From contig CAYMRB010000413.1 in NCBI GenBank assembly GCA_964392615.1, forward strand, positions 1-8,981: 8,981 nucleotides of DNA, given 5' to 3'. The notes under the pieces were generated by a model. It saw only the letters and a list, made by a program, of their open reading frames with translations, was not told the origin of the DNA and did not search any database. Every line of letters starts with the position of its first letter. The stretch's first letter is position 1. Source of the DNA: CAYMRB01 sp964392615 (GTDB lineage Bacteria > Planctomycetota > UBA8108). A program made the position numbers and the translations under genes. Shown here piece by piece: positions 1 to 7,572 of this stretch.

Positions 1-41
1 CTTGTTTTCTAAGCGATGACGACGATGAGACTTGTGACTAA
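1..41. other. Lower-GC non-coding edge upstream of the truncated kinase frame
   Basis: This short stretch is visibly poorer in G+C than the rest of the window. All three forward frames are closed: TAA at 10-12, TGA at 17-19 and TAA at 39-41. The last stop lies directly in front of the open PAS-linker frame that continues into the kinase. No homology is recognised. It could be foreign DNA at a rearrangement point, or low-quality sequence at a contig end; the window cannot tell these apart. Confidence 0.5.
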
Positions 42-137
42 CCGATCACGCATGAGCTGGAGGGCTTCGTCACGGATATCACCGAACGCAGGCTGGCCGA
101 GAAGGCCCTGCGCGAGAGCGAAGAGCGATACCGGGCC
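42..137 (+). pseudogene. In-frame PAS/PAC linker remnant, 5' part of the hybrid kinase lost
   Basis: These 32 codons are open and in phase with the downstream kinase, but contain no ATG, GTG or TTG. Their translation includes EGFVTDITERRLAEKALRES followed by EERYRA, the classic end of one PAS/PAC domain (DITER) plus the connecting helix into the next PAS domain. In multi-PAS sensor kinases this segment always follows a complete upstream PAS fold, which is missing here because a TAA sits at 39-41 and the other frames are closed too. The natural gene therefore probably extended further upstream and was cut by deletion, rearrangement or an assembly join near base 42. Confidence 0.6.
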
Positions 138-1673
138 GTGGCTGAAGACACGCCGATCCTGCTCTGCCGCTTCCTGCCCGGCGGCGAGATTGTCCACGTC
201 AACAGCGCCTACTGCGACTATTTCGGCAAGGACCGCTCCGAGCTCGAGGGTCACAGCTTCCTCGGCCTGGTGGCCGAGGACGAACGCCGGATGGTGCTGG
301 AGAACATCGCCCGGCTGACCATCGACTCGCCCGTGCAGAGCCACGAGCATCGTGTCCTGCTGCCCGACGGAAGTGTCCGCTGGCAGCAATGGACCAACCG
401 GGCGATGTTCGACGACGATGGCCGGGTCAGGGCGTACCAGTCGTTGGGCATCGACATCACCGAGCAGAAGCTGGCCCGGGCCGACCAGAAGAAGGCCGAC
501 CAGCAATTGCGCCAGGCACAGAAGATGGAAGCGGTGGGGCGGTTGGCCGGCGGCGTGGCGCACGACTTCAACAACCTGCTCACCGTGATCATGGGTCACT
601 GCGAGCTGATGGCCCTGGAGCTGCAATCCGATGATTCGTCGCACAATGGCCTGCGGGGAATCCGCGAGGCCTCGGAACGGGCGGCACGGCTGACCCATCA
701 GCTGCTCGCCTTCAGCCGGCGCCAGGTGCTCAAGCCCCGGATCCTCGATCTGAACCGGGCGATCATCGAGATGGAGAAGATGCTGCGCCGTCTGATCGGT
801 GAGGATATCGATCTGGTCGTACGCCTGGAGCCGAACCTGGACGTGGTGCTCACCGATCCGAGCCAGGTGGAGCAGGTGATCATGAATCTGGCGGTGAATG
901 CCCGGGACGCCATGCCCCGCGGCGGCCAGCTGACCATCCAGACCGGAATGGAGGAAGGCTCGCCGACCGTCGGAGAGGAGGGCAGCCGCGGCCGCATCGA
1001 TCCGGTGGTCGTGCTCACGGTGAGCGACACCGGGGAAGGGATGGATGCGGAGACTTGCGCCCGGGTCTTCGAACCGTTCTTCACCACCAAGGAAGCCGGC
1101 AAGGGCACCGGGCTGGGGCTCTCCACGGTCTACGGCATCGTCCGCCAGAGCGGCGGCGAGATCCAAGTGGAGAGCGAGCCTGGCCTGGGCACCACGTTCC
1201 GAATGAGCCTCCCCCGCCAGGAGGGCGCCGTCCCCGAGTCTCAGCCAAAACCCGCCGAGACCCTCGAGCAGATCGGCGGCGCCGAGACGATTCTCGTCTT
1301 GGAGGACAACGAGGCACTGCGCCGGCTGGCCGCCCGCGTTCTCGAGCGCTGCGGCTACCTCGTCCTCGAAGCCGGCACCAGCAGCGAGGCGCGGCGGATC
1401 TCCGCCGGGCACGGCGGCGAGATCCACCTCCTGCTCACCGATGTGGTCCTTCCCGGCGCTAGCGGCCCGGAAGTGGCCGAGGCGCTTCGTGGCCAGCGAC
1501 CGGAAATGCGAACGCTCTACATGTCCGGCTACACCGACGACGTGATTCTCGATCGCGGTGCGGAACTCGACCCCGCGGACCTGCTGGAGAAACCGTTCAC
1601 ACCACAGAGCCTGGCCCATCGAGTGCGTGAGCAGCTCAGAGCGCAGCCGTCTCGAGTCGAGCGAACACAGTGA
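138..1673 (+). CDS. PAS-domain hybrid sensor histidine kinase with C-terminal receiver domain (5'-truncated)
   Basis: This is a two-component sensor protein that would autophosphorylate on a histidine and pass phosphate to its own aspartate. From the GTG at 138 it has 511 residues: a PAS/PAC domain at about 1-110 ending in GIDITEQ; a phosphoacceptor block GGVAHDFNNLLT with His142; and an HATPase_c domain with N-box Asn250/Asn254 (MNLAVNARDAM), G1 box DTGEGM at 297-302, F box FEPFFTTK at 311-318 and G2 box GKGTGLGLS at 321-329. A receiver domain at about 384-500 has acidic Glu389/Asp390, phosphoacceptor Asp435 (LLTDVVLPG), Ser463 and Lys485 (EKPF). All catalytic residues are intact. No transmembrane segment is seen, so it is probably cytoplasmic with an unknown signal. 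GTG138 is simply the first available start in frame: its ribosome binding site is weak, and PAS-linker coding continues upstream to base 42, so the true protein was probably longer. The gene ends with tandem TGA TGA and converges on the 7542..1711 gene. Confidence 0.9.
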   Translation: MAEDTPILLCRFLPGGEIVHVNSAYCDYFGKDRSELEGHSFLGLVAEDERRMVLENIARLTIDSPVQSHEHRVLLPDGSVRWQQWTNRAMFDDDGRVRAYQSLGIDITEQKLARADQKKADQQLRQAQKMEAVGRLAGGVAHDFNNLLTVIMGHCELMALELQSDDSSHNGLRGIREASERAARLTHQLLAFSRRQVLKPRILDLNRAIIEMEKMLRRLIGEDIDLVVRLEPNLDVVLTDPSQVEQVIMNLAVNARDAMPRGGQLTIQTGMEEGSPTVGEEGSRGRIDPVVVLTVSDTGEGMDAETCARVFEPFFTTKEAGKGTGLGLSTVYGIVRQSGGEIQVESEPGLGTTFRMSLPRQEGAVPESQPKPAETLEQIGGAETILVLEDNEALRRLAARVLERCGYLVLEAGTSSEARRISAGHGGEIHLLLTDVVLPGASGPEVAEALRGQRPEMRTLYMSGYTDDVILDRGAELDPADLLEKPFTPQSLAHRVREQLRAQPSRVERTQ

Positions 1674-1710
1674 TGAACGGGCAGTCGCCGATCCTAGGCG
1701 AGCTCGTACG
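1674..1710. other. Convergent intergenic gap
   Basis: Thirty-seven bases separate the stop codon of the kinase (+) from the TAG stop (1711-1713) of the large minus-strand gene. The only hairpin seen is a 5-bp stem, TCGCC at 1685-1689 pairing with GGCGA at 1697-1701 across a 7-base loop. It has no T-run on either side. That is too weak to call an intrinsic terminator, so termination here may be factor-dependent. Confidence 0.5.
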
Positions 1711-4700
1711 CTAACCGCCCGCAGCCCCCTTGCTCTCTTCTTCGAGCGCGGCCGCGACCCAATGCACGAGCTCGGCCATCTGCTCGGGCCTGAGCCCCTC
1801 CTCGAGGCCGATCGGCATCAGCGATGCGTTCGTGCTGCGCAGCTCGAGGATGCGGTTGCGCGCGATGACTTCGCGTCGGCCATCACCGGATAGCAGCGTC
1901 AGGCTGGTTGCGGTTTCGGCGGCGATCACGCCCGTCACGACCGTGCCGTCGACCCTCACGGCGCTGTAGCCGACGAAGCGCGGATCGACCGCCTGACCGG
2001 GATCGACGATCGCGCGAAGCAGCGACTGAGGGCGTCGATCCGTGATCGACGCGAGGTGGGCGCCGACCTCGTGTCCGATCTCGCGCAGTCGATGGCAGGT
2101 CGCGCAGCGTTCGCGGAACAGCGCTTCGCCGCTGGCCGTGCGCGGTGTCTTCTCGAGCGCCGGAGCATAAGCAGAGAAGACGCGATCGCGGTCCGGATCG
2201 ACGCGTGCCACGAGCAGCTCGGCCGCTCGCTTACGGGTCTGCTGGTCGCGATGTCCGGCCAGCTGTTGCTTCGTCGCGGCGTCGACGTCGGTCGCGAGAA
2301 CTCTGCCACTCTCGATCTCGTCGAGAAGCGCCTTTGCCCACGCGTCGCGGCCGACGAGCGCGGCGACGACGTGCTTGCGGAGCGTCGGCACCTGCGTCGT
2401 CCAGGATGCGAGAAGCCGAGCGGGAACGTCGCCACCTCCGTCCCGCGCCAGACGGTCGACGACGGCTGATTGAACGCTGTCCGGAGTACGTGGCGACAGA
2501 AGCCCGGCGAGGAGCTCGACGTCGGTACCGCGATCCTGCTGGCGGTGACCGAGCAGGTCGACCGCCGCGGCGCGCAACTCCCGCGGCGCTCCATCGGTTT
2601 CGACGAGCTCGCGGGCATGTGCGATCGTCGGCTCGAGCGCTGCGCAGCGTGCGATGACCCCGCGACCCTTTTCGTCGCGTGCGAGCGCCGCGAGGGCGGC
2701 ACCGAGAACGCGACAGCGCTCGACCGTCAGGTTCGTCTCGTCGGAGGCTGCAAGGCGGGCGACCGTATGTTCGACGACATCTGCGCGTTCGAGCGCCAGC
2801 GCAACGCCGAGCAGCCGGGGCAGCGCGTCTCCGCTGACCGCCGTGACGATCGCCTCGATGTTCTGCGCGTTGACCGAGCTCATGGCGGCCGCTTCGAGAA
2901 ACCCGTCGCGGTCAGCACCGGTTGTCGCACGGGCGAGGAGGCGAGCGAGCGCGTGGCCGGCTCGAGCGCCGCTGACCTCGCCGAGCGTGCAGGCGAGTTG
3001 CAGCCGTACCTTCGCGTCCGTCTCGGTGTCCGCCAGGCCGACGAGAGCGTTGCGGAGTGGCATGCTACGACGGGCTCGAGACTCTGCCAGCCGTACGGCC
3101 TGGCGCCGCACTCCGGGATGATCGTCGTCGAGAGCGCTGAGCACGCCGTCGTCCGACAGCGCGCCGAGCCCGTCGAGCGTGCACAGCGCCGCGAGTCGCG
3201 CACGCGGGCTCTTGCTCGCAACCGCCAGCTTCTCGAGGTCGGGTGCCGCGTCGTGCATTCGGCGTGACACGATCGTCATCTGGACCCGGTCGCGCAGCGT
3301 TCCGCTCGGCGTCTCGAGGTGTCTCACGAGCGCGCGCGCGTCGAGCGAGGCGACACGCGGGACCTCCCGCGGCGGTCGCCCCTTCGGGACCACGCGGTAG
3401 ATCCGCCCGCGGTCGCGACCCAATGTGAAGAACGGTCGCAGCTCCTCGCGGGCGTTCTGCGGCAGCCAGTCCGGGTGCTCGATCACGTATCGGTACATGT
3501 CGACGACCCACAGCGCGCCGTCCGGACCGGTACGCACCATGACCGGGCGACACCAGCGATCGCGCGACGCGAAGAAGTCGACGTCGCCGTCGTCCGCGCG
3601 TCGTCCCCGAAAGCTGACGCCGTCCGCCGTGATCACGTGGCGCTGCACGAGATTGTGGAACGGCTCGCACGTGAAGGCATGCCACTCGCCGTGCCATTCA
3701 CCGCGCGGAAACAGGAGCTCGTCGCGATAGACCATCGGCGAGCACGCCGACGTGAAGCGGCCGGACTCGTTGAAGGAGTGAAAGCGCTTCTGCGGTGCCT
3801 TCGCCGTGAATACTCGCGGGTTGCCGGGCAGTCGGAGCTGGCGCCGCGCGTCCGGCGCGGCGAAGTGCGGGTTGCGTCGCACGTAGTGGTCGGCCAGCAC
3901 CCAATGCCAGATCGGGTAGCTGTTCTGCAGGCCGTACCAATCACCCCAATCGTCGCGCACGCGGCCATACTGCGACGGACCGGACTGCGGGTCGAGCGTG
4001 CCCGCGTCCGGGTCGAAGCGGAAGTCGCGGCTGCCGAGCGCGATCGCCTCGCCGCTCTTGATCACACGCACCACGTTGGTGGCACCGAAGCCTGCGTGGT
4101 GACCACCGCTCGCGCAGTAGACGAGGTTGTCGAGACCCCAGCGCAATCCGTTGACGCGCAGCTGCTCGTTGCCCTCGAAGAAGCCCGCAAAAATCGGGCG
4201 ACGCCGATCGGCACGACCATCGCCGTCGACGTCCTCGGCATAGAAGAGCTCCGGTGCTGCCGTGACGAGCACGCCGTCCTTCCACGGCAGCACGCCGGTC
4301 GGAAAGCTCACGCCGTCGAGGAATACCGTCGACCGATCGTAGCGGCCATCGCCGTCCGTATCCTCGACGCGCCGAACGCGGCCACCCGGGAGTCCCTTGT
4401 CGTCCATGCCGTCCGGATAGTCCGCCATCTCGACGACCCATAGCGCGCCGTCGTTGCCCCAATCGATGGCGACGGGATCGCGAACGAGCGGCTCGGCGAG
4501 GACGAGCTCGGCCGTGTACCCGTCGCGAACGTGAAGGAGCGCCGCGGACTCCTCGGGTGACCGCGGCGGGATCGGAGGCGGCGGTGAACGCGGTCTCGCT
4601 GGCGACTTCGAGCCCCGCGAGTCTTCGGCTGCGGGCTGCACACCGGACGCGTCGAACTGCGCCTTCGCCTCGGCTGCGGTCAGTGAGCGGTTCCAGACGG

Positions 4701-7542
4701 CGACCTGATCGATGCGCCCCTGGAACGGCGCGAAGCGGTCGTTGCGTCCGCCGATGAACACCTCGCCCTCCGACGGTGCGAACGTCGGCACGAGATCGCC
4801 GTCGATGTCCGGCTCCGGATCGCCGTTCAAGTACACGCGCACGCGGCGGCCGTCGCGCGTCAGCACGACGTGATGCCACGATCCGACCGGCAGCGCCGTG
4901 TGGCCCGCGAGGAGCTCGTCGCGGGCGTTGCCGTTGAACACGATCAAGCGACCGCCCGCGCTGTGCGTGCCGCCGATGCCGATGTGCTCGCCCGGCGCAG
5001 CGGCGGAGTCCGTGCCGCCCGGGCCGCGCGAGAAGAAGTACCCGGTTACCGGACGCGCGGTGACGGCGAGATCGTTCCAGATCCAGAGCTCGACCGACCA
5101 CGACACGCCGAGCTCGCCGACGTCTGCGACGACGCGTCCTCCGTCGAAGTTCGCGCTGTCGTCGCCAGGCTTGCGAGTGCGTGCGCCCTTCTCCAGCCGC
5201 GCGTCGTGCCCGTGACCGCTCGCGTCCGGCACGCGTGCGCCGTCGGCGGTGTGCAGCGTCCAGTACGCGAGAGGCTTCGATGCACGGATCGCTCGCGCGA
5301 ATCGGCTAACGTCCTGCGGCGAGGACGGTCGATCGCGGTACACCGCGGCTGCCTTCGGGAGCGGCGGCGGTCGAGGCGGCTCGAGACCGGACGCGCGGTA
5401 GTGCGTCGCGATTTCGTGCGGCTCGAGCGGGCGATTCCAGAAGGCGGCGTCGTCGAGCTTGCCTTCGAGTCCGGCGCTCGCATCGTGGGCGCCACCGAGA
5501 ACGAGCTCCGACTTCGCCGGCAATCGATGCGCGAGTTCGCCCGCGATCTCCGGATCGACGGCCCCGTTCAAGTACACTGCGACGCGTCGCCCGTCGCGCA
5601 CGGCGACGACGTGGTGCCACGCGTGTCGGCGCAGCGGCGTCGTGCCGATCAGTGTCGCGCCATCGCCGCCGGCGAACTCGAGCGTGCCGTGCGTGTCGAT
5701 GCCGCCGATCGCCAAGCGGTCGGCGCCTCTGCCGCTCGGATCGCCCAGCGCGAAAACGTGTCCGGTCACCTCGCGCACATCGGAAGGCAGGCCGTTGAAG
5801 ATCCACGCCTCGACGCTGTAGCGCGCCGCGACGTCGTCGAGCTCGACGCGCACTCGGCCGCCGGCGAGGTGGACGGCACGCGCAGCGATCCTCTCGGCGT
5901 CGACGAGACCGGCGGGGCCGCGCCCCGGCAGCCAGAATGCCACGCCCGGTTCGTATGTACCGTCGAGGCTGTTGCCGCTCGCGTCGCGGGCGACGTCACC
6001 CGCCATTTCGTCGAGACGCCATAGAGCACGTGGACGCGACGAGCGAACCGCAGCGAGGTAGTCATCCTCCGGCACCTCGCGGCGAACGCGCGGTCGGCCG
6101 GAGACCTTCTCCAGCAGGCGGAGCAGCTCGGCGACGATCTTCGGCTCGGCTTCGACCTCCAGCCCGGCGGTGCGCGCCGGCCACGTCGTGTAGCCGCCGA
6201 GCGCGTGCTGTTCGGGCGGCGGAATGTAGCCCGACGCGCCGTTGGCCAGCTCGATGTTGCACGTCATCGCGAGCGGGCTCTGCGCCTTGATCTTCAAGCC
6301 GGTCAGGCCGTACACCTCGTTCGGCAGCGTCGCCACCCCTAGATCGCCGACGCGCACGGCCTGCAGCGGCACCTCGACGATCGGCTCGTCCGCCAGATGC
6401 ACCGCTTCGAGCGCGTATACCTCGGGGCGGCTGCGCGGCAGGCGTTCGCCGATCAGCGCGGCGGTCGTGCGATACTTCTGCAAACGCTCGGCGTCCGGCG
6501 TGCGGCGACGCAAGCGCAGGCGCGATTCGGCCATCGCGAGTGACGCGTCGCTGCGAAACTCGATCGCCTCGTAGGCGCTCTTCGCGACCGCAGCGAGCGC
6601 TTCGGCATAGCCGTCGAGCCCCGGATCCCGCCGCGGCTTCGCGTAGTCCATCCACATGCTGTCGCCGCTCGTGCCTTGCGACAGCATGCCGACGAAGGGC
6701 GGGTCGAGGTCTGCCGCGCCGATCTGTCGCGCGAACGCCGCCCCGAAGCGTCCGCACACGTCGGCCGAGACCGCTGGCGCGCCCTTGTAATGCATCGCGT
6801 AGTTCGCGAGCACGGCGATGGGTCTGCCGTCGCGCGCTTGCACCGCCAGGAGCGACAGATCGGGGTCGGCGGGGCCGGCCGGTCCGATGTGGTTCGCACT
6901 CTCATGGCCCGGGTGCATCATCGCGCGGACGCTGACGACGCCGAACGGATCGCTCTGCATGCGGTCGGGGCGCAGCACCCAACGCCGACAGTGGTTGTGC
7001 TCGAATGCCTTGGCGATCGCCGAACCGACACGAGCCGGCTCGAGCCGCTCGTTCGCCTCGACGATGCTCGCGACGACGCGCTCGGGGAGGAACTTCGCGT
7101 ACGCCTCGTCGACAGGCGTTCCGAGCGCGCCCATGACCGAGGGCGCCGAGTGAGTGTGCGTGGCCGAGATCATCATGCGCTCGGCGGGAATGCCCGTTCG
7201 GTCGCTCGCATCGGCCTTGATCGCGTCGAGCAGCTCATGGCGCATCATCAGGTTGTCGACGACGACGAGGGCGATGCGCAGTCGACCATCGTCGAGCACG
7301 AGGGCGCGCGAGTGGAGCCGATCGTGGACCTGCGCGGCCTGACGCGACAGGAAGCCGCCGCTGACGATCGCCGGCAGCGACGGGGGTGTGATGTCGACGG
7401 CAGCCGCTCCGGCGCGGATGTCGGCCGCGGCCGATTCATCGCCGCGCCCTTCGTCAGCGAGAGCGCACAGGGCTGCCAACACGATAGCGAAAGTCGCCAT
7501 CGATCGACGCACAGGTTCGCACGTGTGGCGTTGCAACGTCAC
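1711..7542 (-). CDS. Giant secreted fusion: ceramidase-like hydrolase, two LamG domains, PVC-type propeller, HEAT helices and heme-binding cytochrome c domain
   Basis: This 1943-residue protein has five parts. Residues 12-29 form a signal peptide (Arg12-Arg13, hydrophobic stretch 16-29, likely cut after ALA). Residues 43-480 resemble the neutral/alkaline non-lysosomal ceramidase N-terminal domain: opening AGAAAVDITPP, ATHTHSAP at 127-134, NYAMHYKG around His251, GTSGDS at 290-295, PNEVYG with Glu409, and GYIPPP. Residues 502-720 and 746-968 are two LamG/concanavalin-like jelly rolls, each with WHHVV, GRRVxVYLNG and FWNR/VWNR. After a Pro-rich linker (981-995), residues 1000-1385 match the PVC 'membrane-bound dehydrogenase' propeller: AELVLAEPLVRDPVAI, LWVVEMADYP, DTDGDGRYDR, DVDGDGRADR and CEPFHNLV. 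Residues 1400-1790 are Ala/Leu/Arg-rich HEAT-like helices. Residues 1803-1935 are the heme domain, with CATCH (Cys1813, Cys1816, His1817) and likely axial Met1909 in SLMP. The GTG start is chosen because GGAG lies 7 bases upstream and it preserves the basic n-region. It is probably periplasmic or cell-surface; the substrate is unknown. No frameshift is seen. Confidence 0.9.
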   Translation of the reverse strand: MTLQRHTCEPVRRSMATFAIVLAALCALADEGRGDESAAADIRAGAAAVDITPPSLPAIVSGGFLSRQAAQVHDRLHSRALVLDDGRLRIALVVVDNLMMRHELLDAIKADASDRTGIPAERMMISATHTHSAPSVMGALGTPVDEAYAKFLPERVVASIVEANERLEPARVGSAIAKAFEHNHCRRWVLRPDRMQSDPFGVVSVRAMMHPGHESANHIGPAGPADPDLSLLAVQARDGRPIAVLANYAMHYKGAPAVSADVCGRFGAAFARQIGAADLDPPFVGMLSQGTSGDSMWMDYAKPRRDPGLDGYAEALAAVAKSAYEAIEFRSDASLAMAESRLRLRRRTPDAERLQKYRTTAALIGERLPRSRPEVYALEAVHLADEPIVEVPLQAVRVGDLGVATLPNEVYGLTGLKIKAQSPLAMTCNIELANGASGYIPPPEQHALGGYTTWPARTAGLEVEAEPKIVAELLRLLEKVSGRPRVRREVPEDDYLAAVRSSRPRALWRLDEMAGDVARDASGNSLDGTYEPGVAFWLPGRGPAGLVDAERIAARAVHLAGGRVRVELDDVAARYSVEAWIFNGLPSDVREVTGHVFALGDPSGRGADRLAIGGIDTHGTLEFAGGDGATLIGTTPLRRHAWHHVVAVRDGRRVAVYLNGAVDPEIAGELAHRLPAKSELVLGGAHDASAGLEGKLDDAAFWNRPLEPHEIATHYRASGLEPPRPPPLPKAAAVYRDRPSSPQDVSRFARAIRASKPLAYWTLHTADGARVPDASGHGHDARLEKGARTRKPGDDSANFDGGRVVADVGELGVSWSVELWIWNDLAVTARPVTGYFFSRGPGGTDSAAAPGEHIGIGGTHSAGGRLIVFNGNARDELLAGHTALPVGSWHHVVLTRDGRRVRVYLNGDPEPDIDGDLVPTFAPSEGEVFIGGRNDRFAPFQGRIDQVAVWNRSLTAAEAKAQFDASGVQPAAEDSRGSKSPARPRSPPPPIPPRSPEESAALLHVRDGYTAELVLAEPLVRDPVAIDWGNDGALWVVEMADYPDGMDDKGLPGGRVRRVEDTDGDGRYDRSTVFLDGVSFPTGVLPWKDGVLVTAAPELFYAEDVDGDGRADRRRPIFAGFFEGNEQLRVNGLRWGLDNLVYCASGGHHAGFGATNVVRVIKSGEAIALGSRDFRFDPDAGTLDPQSGPSQYGRVRDDWGDWYGLQNSYPIWHWVLADHYVRRNPHFAAPDARRQLRLPGNPRVFTAKAPQKRFHSFNESGRFTSACSPMVYRDELLFPRGEWHGEWHAFTCEPFHNLVQRHVITADGVSFRGRRADDGDVDFFASRDRWCRPVMVRTGPDGALWVVDMYRYVIEHPDWLPQNAREELRPFFTLGRDRGRIYRVVPKGRPPREVPRVASLDARALVRHLETPSGTLRDRVQMTIVSRRMHDAAPDLEKLAVASKSPRARLAALCTLDGLGALSDDGVLSALDDDHPGVRRQAVRLAESRARRSMPLRNALVGLADTETDAKVRLQLACTLGEVSGARAGHALARLLARATTGADRDGFLEAAAMSSVNAQNIEAIVTAVSGDALPRLLGVALALERADVVEHTVARLAASDETNLTVERCRVLGAALAALARDEKGRGVIARCAALEPTIAHARELVETDGAPRELRAAAVDLLGHRQQDRGTDVELLAGLLSPRTPDSVQSAVVDRLARDGGGDVPARLLASWTTQVPTLRKHVVAALVGRDAWAKALLDEIESGRVLATDVDAATKQQLAGHRDQQTRKRAAELLVARVDPDRDRVFSAYAPALEKTPRTASGEALFRERCATCHRLREIGHEVGAHLASITDRRPQSLLRAIVDPGQAVDPRFVGYSAVRVDGTVVTGVIAAETATSLTLLSGDGRREVIARNRILELRSTNASLMPIGLEEGLRPEQMAELVHWVAAALEEESKGAAGG
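4822..4880 (-). repeat. LamG repeat unit, copy 2 (conserved WHHVV to YLNG segment)
   Basis: This stretch encodes the strand pair WHHVVLTRDGRRVRVYLNG of the second LamG domain. It is recognisably similar at DNA level to 5565-5621 (shared blocks such as CGTTCAAGTACAC and GTCGCGC). The two are homologous parts of an internal domain duplication, diverged but still in the same order within one gene. Confidence 0.6.
5565..5621 (-). repeat. LamG repeat unit, copy 1 (conserved WHHVV to YLNG segment)
   Basis: This stretch encodes WHHVVAVRDGRRVAVYLNG of the first LamG domain and is the counterpart of 4822-4880. The similarity extends more weakly over the whole of both domains at protein level: DASGNSLDG versus DASGHGHDA near the start, and KLDDAAFWNRPL versus RIDQVAVWNRSL near the end. 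Confidence 0.6.
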
Positions 7543-7549
7543 GGTGTCA

Positions 7550-7553
7550 CTCC
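7550..7553 (-). promoter_or_regulatory. Ribosome binding site (GGAG) of the large fusion gene
   Basis: On the minus strand GGAG is followed by a 7-base spacer (TGACACC) and then GTG at 7542-7540. It supports the GTG start over the in-frame internal starts at 7512 (GTG, giving MRRSM) and 7500 (ATG). The start at 7500 would remove the arginines from the signal peptide n-region. The site lies inside the 30-base gap after the upstream gene's stop codon, which fits translation from a shared mRNA. Confidence 0.6.
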
Positions 7554-7572
7554 GAATTCCATCGAGGTCGAT

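Noticed and set aside
9..1619. 536-codon open frame antisense to the hybrid kinase
   Set aside because: The plus-strand frame has complete kinase and receiver motifs. The antisense frame shows low-complexity His/Ala/Leu-rich translation with no recognisable domain, as expected from GC-rich codon bias.
1685..1701. Small hairpin between the convergent genes
   Set aside because: Only 5 bp with a 7-base loop and no T-run on either strand, so it is not supported as a terminator.
4216..4362. DxDGDGRxDR motifs as EF-hand or dockerin calcium modules
   Set aside because: The two copies (residues 1061-1070 and 1104-1113) sit at the positions where the PVC-type propeller family normally carries such loops, so they are part of that domain and not separate modules.
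7465..7480. Cys26 of the large protein as a lipoprotein attachment site
   Set aside because: The residue before the cysteine is Leu (LAALC), which does not fit the lipobox; cleavage after ALA by signal peptidase I is more likely.
7539..7562. Seven-codon frame (MEFGVTP) whose TGA overlaps the GTG start of the large gene as GTGA
   Set aside because: It looks like a coupling leader, but there is no ribosome binding site before its ATG and it is short enough to occur by chance. The GGAG inside it is better explained as the large gene's own binding site.
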